From contig CALJLX010000070.1 in assembly GCA_937982495.1 (NCBI GenBank), forward strand, positions 1 to 5,319: a stretch of DNA of 5,319 bases, read 5' to 3'. The notes under the pieces are model-generated. The model ran no database searches, was not told where the DNA came from, and was given only the letters and a program-made list of their open reading frames with translations. The position numbers and the translations under genes are program-made. The stretch is from an uncultured Desulfuromonas sp. GTDB lineage: Bacteria; Desulfobacterota; Desulfuromonadia; Desulfuromonadales; Trichloromonadaceae. Positions 1-5,319 of the stretch are shown in pieces (positions within the stretch are counted from its first letter, which is position 1; the number at the start of each line of letters is the position of its first letter).

Positions 1-12
1 CCGTTCACTTAA
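1..12 (+). CDS. Possible 3' end of an upstream gene (last three codons and stop)
   Basis: Reading from base 1 in frame 1 gives Pro-Phe-Thr followed by TAA at 10-12, 21 bases before the nrfA start. In many Desulfuromonadia and Desulfovibrio genomes the gene just upstream of nrfA is nrfH, the tetraheme NapC/NirT-type quinol dehydrogenase that donates electrons to NrfA. The short gap and the ribosome binding site right after this stop fit such an operon. Three codons cannot identify a gene, and a stop in this frame could occur by chance, so this is only a pointer to what may lie outside the window. Confidence 0.25.
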   Translation, partial: PFT

Positions 13-17
13 GAAAA

Positions 18-24
18 AAGGAGG
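18..24 (+). promoter_or_regulatory. Ribosome binding site of nrfA
   Basis: AAGGAGG at 18-24 is a near-perfect match to the anti-Shine-Dalgarno sequence and lies 9 bases before the ATG at 34. It fixes that ATG as the start and suggests strong translation. Confidence 0.85.
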
Positions 25-33
25 CGCAAACTC

Positions 34-1560
34 ATGTCCAGGAAATCCCCTATTTCAGTCTTGTTGATGCTGGCGCTGGCGGCGCTGCTGACGGCCGGTT
101 GCCAGCCGGAGAAAGTCGAGGCGGTGCGCCCGGTGAAGATCGCCGACGGCGAAATCGATCCGGCCGAATGGGGCAAGGCCTATCCGGTCCACTACGATCT
201 GTGGAAAATGACCGAGGAACCCCTGCCCGCCGACAAGAGCAAGTATCGCCGAGGCTGGGATGCCGACGGCATCCACTATGACAAGCTTTCCCAGTATCCT
301 TTCCTGACGTTGCTCTTCAACGGCTGGGGTTTCGGCGTCGCTTATTACGAGCCCCGCGGCCACGCCTACATGGTGCGCGATCAGCTCGAAATCGACGCCT
401 CGCGCATCGGCGCCGGCGGCGTCTGCCTGACCTGTAAAACCCCCTATGCGGCCAAGCTCGAAAAAGAGATGGGTACCGACTATTACATGAAGCCCTTCAA
501 GGAAGTGCTTGGCCAGATTCCCGAGAAACATCGCGATCTGGGGGTTGCTTGTAGTGACTGTCACGACAGCCAATCGATGCAGCTGAAATTCTCCCGCGAA
601 TTTACCCTGGGCAAGGCCCTGGACGTCATGGGGGTCGACCGGAGCAAGCTCACCACCCAGCAGATGCGCACCCTGGTCTGCGCCCAGTGCCACGTCACCT
701 ACAACATTCCCAAGAACGAAGACAAGAAGTCGGTGGGCATCTACTTTCCCTGGCAGGGGAGCAAGCTGGGTAATATCACCATCGAGAACATCATCGCCCA
801 GTTCCGCAAGGATCCCACCATCGCCGAATGGAAACAGAACGTGACCGGGTTCCGGCTCCCTTTCATTCGCCATCCCGAGTTTGAACTCTATACCAACAGC
901 AGCGTCCACTGGATGGCCGGCGCCTCCTGCGCCGATTGCCACATGCCTTACACCAAGGTCGGCAACGTCAAGGTTTCCGATCACCGCGTCGCCAGCCCGC
1001 TGAAACTCGATCTCAAGGCCTGCCAGCAGTGTCACGCCGAAGGGCCCGATTGGCTGCGCCAGCGGGTTTACGACATCCAGGATCGCACCGTGTCGATGAA
1101 AATCCGCGCCGGTTACGCCAACGCCACCGTCGCCAAGCTCTTCGAGATCACCCACAAGGCCCAGGAAGGGGGCACGGTCATCGATCAGGCCCTGTACGAT
1201 CAGGCCAAGGAATTCTATTTCGATTCTTTCTTCCGCCTGATCTTCATCGGTGCCGAGAACTCCATGGGCTTCCACAACCCGCCGGAAGCGGCCCGGGTGC
1301 TCTCCGACTCCACCGCCTTCGCCGGCAAAGCCGAGGGTCTGCTGCGCCAGGCCCTGGCCAAGGCCGGGGTCGACCTGCCCCTGGAAATCGACCTGGAGCT
1401 GGAAAAGTATCTCAACGACCGGGGCGAAACCAAGGTGCAGTTCATACCCGAACAGGTCATTGCCGACCCCTTCGGCAACCAGGAACGATTCAACAGCAAA
1501 TCCATGCCGGCCGCAGTCAAGACTGAAAGCCCCGCCTCGCGGGCGCAATCGGCCGAATAA
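34..1560 (+). CDS. nrfA: Pentaheme cytochrome c nitrite reductase (ammonia-forming), lipoprotein, calcium-independent-type active site
   Basis: NrfA reduces nitrite to ammonium with six electrons at the periplasmic face, usually receiving electrons from the quinol dehydrogenase NrfH. The 508-residue protein begins with a basic stretch and a hydrophobic segment ending in the lipobox LTAGC (Cys23), so it is probably a lipoprotein. The diagnostic catalytic heme site CLTCK is at 131-135, with Lys135 as axial ligand. Four CXXCH sites follow at 173-177, 216-220, 299-303 and 330-334, the usual five-heme order. Likely catalytic residues are Arg124 (in SRIGAG), Tyr223 (in CHVTY) and His280 (in RHPE). 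DH at 316-317 and FHNP at 413-416 probably supply distal heme histidines. Length is normal for the family. In calcium-dependent enzymes a Glu precedes the catalytic Tyr and a Gln precedes the catalytic His; here they are Thr222 and Arg279, as I recall for Geobacter-type calcium-independent NrfA. The last 14 or so residues look disordered. Identification is very secure; the subclass is based on motif alignment by eye. Confidence 0.97.
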   Translation: MSRKSPISVLLMLALAALLTAGCQPEKVEAVRPVKIADGEIDPAEWGKAYPVHYDLWKMTEEPLPADKSKYRRGWDADGIHYDKLSQYPFLTLLFNGWGFGVAYYEPRGHAYMVRDQLEIDASRIGAGGVCLTCKTPYAAKLEKEMGTDYYMKPFKEVLGQIPEKHRDLGVACSDCHDSQSMQLKFSREFTLGKALDVMGVDRSKLTTQQMRTLVCAQCHVTYNIPKNEDKKSVGIYFPWQGSKLGNITIENIIAQFRKDPTIAEWKQNVTGFRLPFIRHPEFELYTNSSVHWMAGASCADCHMPYTKVGNVKVSDHRVASPLKLDLKACQQCHAEGPDWLRQRVYDIQDRTVSMKIRAGYANATVAKLFEITHKAQEGGTVIDQALYDQAKEFYFDSFFRLIFIGAENSMGFHNPPEAARVLSDSTAFAGKAEGLLRQALAKAGVDLPLEIDLELEKYLNDRGETKVQFIPEQVIADPFGNQERFNSKSMPAAVKTESPASRAQSAE

Positions 1561-1570
1561 GCAAGATCGG

Positions 1571-1590
1571 CTTCCCCGGTAACGGGGAAG
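1571..1590 (+). other. Perfect hairpin with GTAA tetraloop after nrfA
   Basis: An 8-base arm at 1571-1578 (CTTCCCCG) is exactly complementary to 1583-1590 (CGGGGAAG), enclosing the loop GTAA, which in RNA is a GNRA-class tetraloop. It starts 10 bases after the nrfA stop codon. No run of T follows, so it is not a standard intrinsic terminator; it may protect the 3' end of nrfA RNA or mark a processing site (inference). Confidence 0.6.
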
Positions 1591-1595
1591 AACGG

Positions 1596-1628
1596 CGCGG
1601 GCGGAAAGGGTTTTCCCTTCCGCCCGCG
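1596..1628 (+). other. Strong GC-rich stem-loop between nrfA and the heme-sensor gene
   Basis: Bases 1596-1610 pair with 1615-1628: an 11-base-pair GC-rich stem (1596-1606 with 1618-1628), one bulged A at 1607, three more G-C pairs, and a TTTT loop at 1611-1614. The structure ends about 10 bases before the ribosome binding site of the next gene. There is no T-run after it. It could be a U-tract-less partial terminator or attenuator lowering expression of the signalling gene relative to nrfA, or an RNA stabiliser. The structure is visible in the sequence; its role is inferred. Confidence 0.6.
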
Positions 1629-1637
1629 TCACTTCAC

Positions 1638-1644
1638 GAGGGGG
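1638..1644 (+). promoter_or_regulatory. Ribosome binding site of the heme-sensor EAL gene
   Basis: GAGGGGG at 1638-1644 is a moderate Shine-Dalgarno sequence. Two ATG codons follow in the same frame, at 1646 and 1649. Measured from GAGG the spacing is 4 bases to the first and 7 to the second, so the second may be the true start; the difference is one Met. Confidence 0.6.
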
Positions 1645-1645
1645 T

Positions 1646-3715
1646 ATGATGGCTCGGTTGTTCGCCAAGGCGGAGGATGCCTGTCTGCTGAAGATCGGCG
1701 CCGTGCTGCTGGCCCTGATCTGGACCCTTTTGGCGGTCGCCGGTCTCTACTGGAACCACCGCAAGGAAGAGCGGGAGACGGTGGAGTTGGCCAAGGTCCA
1801 GGCCCGTGCCCTGGCCGAGAAGATGGTCGTCTACCGCCACTGGAATGCCCGCCATGGCGGCGTCTACGTCGAAGCCGATGCCCAGACCCCGCCCAACCCC
1901 TATCTCGCCGACCTTCCCGAACGGGATGTGCGAACCCCCTCCGGGCGGCTTTTGACCATGGTCAACCCCGCCTACATGCTGCGCGAAGTCTTTCAGCTCG
2001 AAGCCAGTCTGCTCGGTCTTTCCGGCCGCATCACCAGTAGCCGTCCGATCAATCCCGCCAACGCCGCCGATGCCTGGGAGCGAGCCGCGCTGCTGCGCCT
2101 TGCCGAAGGGGAAAAGGAAGTTGCCGCCGTCCTGAGCGGGGAAACCGGCGATTTTCTCCGTTACCTGCTCCCCTTGCGGACCGAGGCCGAATGCCTCCAA
2201 TGCCATGCCCACCAGGGCTACAAGATCGGTAATCTGCGAGGAGGGCTGAGCGTTTCGGTGGCCATCGAACCCCTGCGGGAAGTGCGACGGCCGCAGCTGT
2301 GGCTGGCCTATGCCGGAACCGGCTTCTTCTGGTTACTCGGGTTGGGGATCATTCTCGTCGGCGGCCGCCGCCTCGATCTCCAGGCGCGCCGCCGCAGCCG
2401 GGCCGAGGCCCGGGTCCGCTTCCTCGATCATCACGACTACCTGACGTTACTGCCCAACAAATCCGCCTTTTTCGCCGAACTGGAACGGGAAATTGTCCGT
2501 TCGCGCCTGCGGGACGGGGGCTTCGCCCTGCTGCTGGTCGATATCGACGGTTTCAAGAAGATCAACCAGGCCCTGGGGCATGGCCGCGGCGACAGCCTGC
2601 TGCGCCAGGTCGGGGAAGAGTTGCGTCGGCGCGTCGGCGAGCGCGGCCTGGTCGGACATTTCGGCGCCGGTGCTTTTCCGGTGCTGCTGCCGAGCCCGAG
2701 TCCCATGAGCGAAGCCGGTCAAGTGGCGCGGGAACTGATCGAGGCCTTCCAGACCCCGTTCATGGTCGACGGCCAGGAAATTTTCATCAGTTGCGGCTGC
2801 GGTATTACCGTCTACCCCGATGACGGCGAAGAGGGGGCGGGACTCTTGCAAAACGCCGCCGGCGCTCTTCAGGCGGCGAAAATCCGGGGACGGGGGCAAG
2901 TCGGCTATTATGCTCCGGAAATGAACGACCGCGCCCTGGAGCGGATGCGTCTTGAAAACGATTTGCGCCGGGCTCTCGACGGCGACGAACTGCTCCTCTA
3001 TTACCAACCCCAGGTCGATGCCGACAGCGGCCGGGTCATCGCCGCCGAGGCCTTGATCCGCTGGCGCCATCCCCGACTTGGACTCCTCGCTCCGGATCGT
3101 TTCGTCTCCGTGGCCGAGGAAGGCGGCCTTTCCCTGGCTCTCGGCGATTGGGTGGTGGCCGCCGCCTGCCGCCAGTTGCGGAAGTGGTGGCACCAGGGGC
3201 GGACCTCCTTGCCGGTGGCGATCAATCTTTCCGTCAGTCAGTTTCATCGCCCCGGGCTCGATGATTATATGCGGCGCATGGTGGAAGAAGCGGGGATCCT
3301 CCCCACCGATCTTATTCTGGAAGTCACCGAGGGGGCGCTGATGAGTCACACCCATCAGGTTCTTTCGGCCATGGCGAATCTCAAGGAACTGGGTTTCCGT
3401 ATCGCCATCGACGACTTCGGCACTGGCTATTCCTCCCTCAGTTACCTGAAACACTTTCCCATCGACGCCTTGAAAATCGATCAGTCCTTTATCCGCGACC
3501 TTCCCGAAGATGCCGACAGCCGAGGGATCGTTTCCGCGATTATCGCCCTAGGAGCCAATCTTGGGCTGAAGGTGGTGGCCGAGGGGGTGGAGAGCCGCGA
3601 ACAGTTCGATTATCTTCTTTCTCGGCGTTGTTCGATCATCCAGGGCTATTTCTACAGCCCGCCTCTCGCCGTCGCCGAGTTTACCGATTGGCTGGGTTCC
3701 CGGGAGAGGCATTGA
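1646..3715 (+). CDS. Membrane-bound heme-sensor protein: Tll0287-like (DUF3365) + degenerate GGDEF + intact EAL, probable c-di-GMP phosphodiesterase
   Basis: Domain order over 689 residues: membrane segment about 15-35; periplasmic Tll0287-like domain about 40-210; membrane segment about 218-240; GGDEF-like domain about 260-420; EAL domain about 435-680. The periplasmic part contains HGGVYV at 70-75, the NPAYMLR region near 107-113 and one c-type heme motif, CLQCH at 183-187. Such domains are thought to sense redox state or small ligands. The GGDEF domain keeps a DIDGFKKIN-type motif at 299-307 but its signature is GAGAF (340-344), without the acidic catalytic residues, and no RxxD inhibitory site precedes it; diguanylate cyclase activity is unlikely. 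The EAL domain has EALIRW (468-473), Asn527, Glu559, DDFGTGYSS (589-597), Lys610, Glu646 and Gln666, spaced as in active phosphodiesterases such as RocR. It should therefore hydrolyse c-di-GMP to pGpG, perhaps gated by the heme domain, with the decayed GGDEF possibly binding GTP. It lies 85 bases after nrfA on the same strand and is probably co-transcribed. Domain calls are secure; ligand and output are inferred. Confidence 0.93.
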   Translation: MMARLFAKAEDACLLKIGAVLLALIWTLLAVAGLYWNHRKEERETVELAKVQARALAEKMVVYRHWNARHGGVYVEADAQTPPNPYLADLPERDVRTPSGRLLTMVNPAYMLREVFQLEASLLGLSGRITSSRPINPANAADAWERAALLRLAEGEKEVAAVLSGETGDFLRYLLPLRTEAECLQCHAHQGYKIGNLRGGLSVSVAIEPLREVRRPQLWLAYAGTGFFWLLGLGIILVGGRRLDLQARRRSRAEARVRFLDHHDYLTLLPNKSAFFAELEREIVRSRLRDGGFALLLVDIDGFKKINQALGHGRGDSLLRQVGEELRRRVGERGLVGHFGAGAFPVLLPSPSPMSEAGQVARELIEAFQTPFMVDGQEIFISCGCGITVYPDDGEEGAGLLQNAAGALQAAKIRGRGQVGYYAPEMNDRALERMRLENDLRRALDGDELLLYYQPQVDADSGRVIAAEALIRWRHPRLGLLAPDRFVSVAEEGGLSLALGDWVVAAACRQLRKWWHQGRTSLPVAINLSVSQFHRPGLDDYMRRMVEEAGILPTDLILEVTEGALMSHTHQVLSAMANLKELGFRIAIDDFGTGYSSLSYLKHFPIDALKIDQSFIRDLPEDADSRGIVSAIIALGANLGLKVVAEGVESREQFDYLLSRRCSIIQGYFYSPPLAVAEFTDWLGSRERH

Positions 3716-3726
3716 CCATTTTTGTC

Positions 3727-3776
3727 CCGTCCACACCCCTTGTGGACGGCCGTGTGGAAAAGTCCGAATCTTTTTT
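3727..3776 (+). terminator. Terminator-like hairpin after the EAL gene, with a displaced T-run
   Basis: Bases 3727-3735 (CCGTCCACA) are exactly complementary to 3741-3749, with a 5-base loop CCCCT, beginning 12 bases after the stop codon. The run of six T at 3771-3776 lies about 21 bases beyond the stem rather than next to it, so this is not a textbook intrinsic terminator. A second GTGTGG at 3752-3757 could pair with CCACAC at 3731-3736 as an alternative fold. It probably ends the nrfA-sensor transcript, perhaps with Rho or by the alternative fold. Confidence 0.45.
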
Positions 3777-3886
3777 CTAACTCCCTGTGCCTTGGTATGA
3801 ATTGGCCTTTTGCCTAAAAAATATACAGAATCCTTCCCCCTGTCTTCGCTCTAATCCTTGCTGCTTCCCTTCTTCAGCCTTTTTCG

Positions 3887-3914
3887 TTGACTAATGCACC
3901 AGCCCTGTGATATT
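3887..3914 (+). promoter_or_regulatory. Candidate sigma-70 promoter for the acyl-CoA synthetase
   Basis: TTGACT at 3887-3892 matches five of six -35 bases. After a 16-base spacer, GATATT at 3909-3914 matches four of six -10 bases and is preceded by TG at 3906-3907, giving an extended -10. Transcription would start near 3921 and leave a leader of roughly 90 bases. The match is good for such a GC-rich genome but was found by eye only. Confidence 0.4.
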
Positions 3915-3953
3915 CAAAAAACCATTTTAAAAACAGTAAGATAACTTCCTTAA

Positions 3954-3987
3954 ACCAAAGTTTCGCGAGACTGAACAAGGGTTTGGT
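3954..3987 (+). other. Weak leader secondary structure before the acyl-CoA synthetase
   Basis: ACCAAA at 3954-3959 is complementary to TTTGGT at 3982-3987. Inside it, AGTTT (3959-3963) can pair with AGACT (3968-3972) around a CGCG loop, using one G-U pair; the two elements share base 3959, so they compete slightly. The stems are short and may be chance. Confidence 0.2.
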
Positions 3988-3998
3988 CCCGTGCCTTG

Positions 3999-4004
3999 AA
4001 GGAG
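3999..4004 (+). promoter_or_regulatory. Ribosome binding site of the acyl-CoA synthetase
   Basis: AAGGAG at 3999-4004 lies 9 bases before the ATG at 4014 and supports that start over the later in-frame Met codon (Met9 at 4038). Confidence 0.8.
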
Positions 4005-4013
4005 TTTCGAGCC

Positions 4014-5319
4014 ATGTCGAACCTGCTGCACTTTACCATGGGCGCTCTGCTCGAAGACACCGCCCGGCGTTTTCCCGAGAACGACGCCCTCGTCTATCCC
4101 GATCGGGGTTTGCGTCTCAGCTATCGGGAATTCGACGCTCTCTGTGACCGGGTCGCCAAGGGGCTTATGGCCATCGGGGTGAAGAAAGGGGAGCATCTGG
4201 CGATCTGGGCGACCAATGTCCCCGAGTGGGTGGTGTTGCAGTTCGCCACCGCCAAGATCGGCGCGGTGCTGGTGACGGTCAATACCAGTTACAAGTCGGC
4301 GGAGTTGGAGTACGTACTCAATCAGTCCGATTCCAGCACGCTCTTTCTGGTCCAGGGGTTCAAGGACACCAATTATGTGGAAACCGTCAACACGGTTGTT
4401 CCCGAACTGGCGAACGCTCCTTTCGGGCAGCTGGCCTGCGAGAAACTCCCTTTTCTGAAAAATGTCATTTTCCTGGGCGACGGCGCTCCCGCCGGCATGC
4501 TCGCCTTCAACGAACTGGAACGCTTGGGGGAAACGATCGCCGATGCCGAACTGGCGGCGGTTAAGGCCGGACTCGATGAGCACGAGGTTATCAACATGCA
4601 GTACACCTCGGGGACGACCGGCTTTCCCAAGGGAGTCATGCTCACCCATCACAACCTCGTCAACAACGGCTACAATATCGGCGAGTGCATGAAGTTCACC
4701 GAGAAGGACCGTCTTTGCATCCCGGTCCCCTTCTTCCACTGCTTCGGCTGCGTGCTGGCGGTGCTGGCCTGCGTTACCCACGGCGCAACCATGGTGCCGG
4801 TGGAGATCTTTGATCCCTTAAAGGTGCTGCAGACCATTGAGGCCGAGAAGTGCACCGCCGTCCATGGCGTGCCCACCATGTTCATTGCCGAGCTAGAGCA
4901 TCCGGAATTCAAGAGGTTCGACCTCTCAAGCCTGCGCACCGGCATCATGGCCGGCTCCCCCTGCCCCATCGAAGTCATGAAGCGGGTGATCCGCGACATG
5001 CATGCCGCAGAGATCACCATCGCCTACGGCCAGACTGAATCGTCGCCGGTGATCACCCAGACCCGTACCGATGATCCGATTGAGCTGCGGGTGGCCACCG
5101 TGGGCCGGGCTCTGCCGGATGTGGAGGTGAAAATTGTCGATATCGAGACCAACGCCGCACTGCCGCCGGGCAAGCAGGGGGAACTCTGCACCCGTGGCTA
5201 TCTGGTGATGAAGGGGTACTACAAGATGCCGGAAGAGACCGCCCGGGCCATTGATGCCGATGGCTGGCTGCATACCGGCGACCTGGCCATCATGGACGAG
5301 AACGGCTACTGCAAGATCA
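4014..5319 (+). CDS. AMP-forming acyl-CoA synthetase (ACSF2/FadD-like), 3' end beyond the window
   Basis: The frame from ATG 4014 is open to the last base (435 full codons), so the gene continues outside the window. The protein belongs to the ANL adenylating superfamily: it activates a carboxylic acid with ATP to an acyl-adenylate and transfers it to coenzyme A. Visible motifs are the phosphate-binding loop YTSGTTGFPKG (197-207), the PFFHCFG segment (239-245), AGSPCP (313-318), YGQTE (338-342) and GWLHTGD (417-423). The sequence stops at GYCKI (431-435), just before the hinge Arg/Asp region and the C-terminal catalytic Lys domain; about 110 residues are probably missing, from a usual 540-560. 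The motif style resembles medium/long-chain acyl-CoA synthetases of the ACSF2 type. Chain length cannot be read from this. It has its own ribosome binding site and a likely promoter, so it is probably a separate transcription unit from nrfA. There is no signal peptide or membrane segment; it should be cytoplasmic. Confidence 0.93.
   Translation, partial: MSNLLHFTMGALLEDTARRFPENDALVYPDRGLRLSYREFDALCDRVAKGLMAIGVKKGEHLAIWATNVPEWVVLQFATAKIGAVLVTVNTSYKSAELEYVLNQSDSSTLFLVQGFKDTNYVETVNTVVPELANAPFGQLACEKLPFLKNVIFLGDGAPAGMLAFNELERLGETIADAELAAVKAGLDEHEVINMQYTSGTTGFPKGVMLTHHNLVNNGYNIGECMKFTEKDRLCIPVPFFHCFGCVLAVLACVTHGATMVPVEIFDPLKVLQTIEAEKCTAVHGVPTMFIAELEHPEFKRFDLSSLRTGIMAGSPCPIEVMKRVIRDMHAAEITIAYGQTESSPVITQTRTDDPIELRVATVGRALPDVEVKIVDIETNAALPPGKQGELCTRGYLVMKGYYKMPEETARAIDADGWLHTGDLAIMDENGYCKI

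Larger units (their letters stand above)
3716..4013. other. Non-coding intergenic region (298 bases)
   Basis: This gap is visibly richer in A+T than the flanking genes. In order it holds the terminator-like hairpin, a T-run, a pyrimidine-rich tract on the + strand (about 3825-3885), a candidate sigma-70 promoter and an untranslated leader before the acyl-CoA synthetase. The only open stretches starting with ATG are tiny (6 codons from about 3797; 16 codons from 3894) and lack ribosome binding sites. I see no tRNA, inverted-repeat element ends or convincing operator. Confidence 0.7.

Noticed and set aside
424..438. The CLTCK site in NrfA considered as a broken CXXCH heme motif
   Set aside because: CXXCK is the normal catalytic heme site of NrfA, with Lys as the axial ligand; it is diagnostic rather than degenerate.
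55..1668. A 537-codon open frame on the minus strand opposite nrfA
   Set aside because: nrfA on the + strand is certain from its heme motifs. The antisense frame has low-complexity Gly/Ala/Val-rich composition and no recognisable domain; long antisense frames are common opposite GC-rich genes.
2447..3454. A 335-codon minus-strand open frame opposite the GGDEF-EAL region
   Set aside because: It is opposite certain EAL and GGDEF motifs and has the composition expected of an antisense shadow.
3793..3816. A possible sigma-54 promoter (TGG...TTGGCC/TTTTGC)
   Set aside because: The distance between the GG and GC elements does not fit the strict -24/-12 spacing in either reading.
3894..3944. A 16-codon open frame (ATG to TAA) in the intergenic region, considered as a leader peptide
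   Set aside because: There is no ribosome binding site before it, it overlaps the candidate promoter, and its residues show no regulatory codon run.
3927..4781. A 284-codon minus-strand open frame over the acyl-CoA synthetase start
   Set aside because: It runs antisense to a clear ANL-family gene, covers its promoter region and ribosome binding site, and shows no family signature.
4818..4928. A cluster of less common codons (TTA, CTA, AGG, TCA) in the acyl-CoA synthetase, considered as a recombination signal
   Set aside because: TTA and CTA also occur in the sensor gene and AGG in nrfA, so four codons over 110 bases are not meaningful, and the protein motifs run on without disturbance.

Overview
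The window (5319 bases, GC-rich, all genes on the + strand) looks like chromosomal DNA from a respiratory deltaproteobacterium of the Desulfuromonadia type (Geobacter/Desulfuromonas/Pelobacter relatives). This assignment rests on the kind of pentaheme nitrite reductase and on the heme-sensor/c-di-GMP architecture. It is an inference; no rRNA or other phylogenetic marker is present.

Layout. Bases 1-12 are probably the last codons of an upstream gene, perhaps the NrfH electron donor. Bases 34-1560 encode a complete lipoprotein ammonia-forming nitrite reductase (NrfA) with one CXXCK and four CXXCH heme sites. An 85-base spacer follows with two tandem perfect or near-perfect hairpins. Bases 1646-3715 encode a membrane-anchored signalling protein: a periplasmic Tll0287-like (DUF3365) domain with one c-type heme motif, a second membrane segment, a GGDEF domain whose signature has decayed to GAGAF, and an EAL domain with every catalytic residue present. 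A 298-base AT-richer intergenic region carries a terminator-like hairpin, a pyrimidine-rich stretch and a plausible sigma-70 promoter. From 4014 to the window edge runs an incomplete acyl-CoA synthetase (AMP-forming), cut off just after its HTGD motif.

How the genes fit together. NrfA reduces nitrite to ammonium at the periplasmic face using electrons from the quinone pool. The next gene has a periplasmic heme domain coupled to an intact cytoplasmic c-di-GMP phosphodiesterase, so the pair may link periplasmic nitrite, NO or redox state to c-di-GMP turnover. That link is inferred from adjacency and domain content. The acyl-CoA ligase appears to be a separate transcription unit and probably belongs to fatty-acid or other carboxylate activation.

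Points most worth attention: the NrfA active site has Arg and Thr where the calcium-dependent enzymes have Gln and Glu, as in the calcium-independent Geobacter-type enzymes; the sensor keeps only its phosphodiesterase half; and the spacer between these two genes holds strong RNA structure without a U-tract. I found no mobile element, CRISPR array, tRNA or rRNA.
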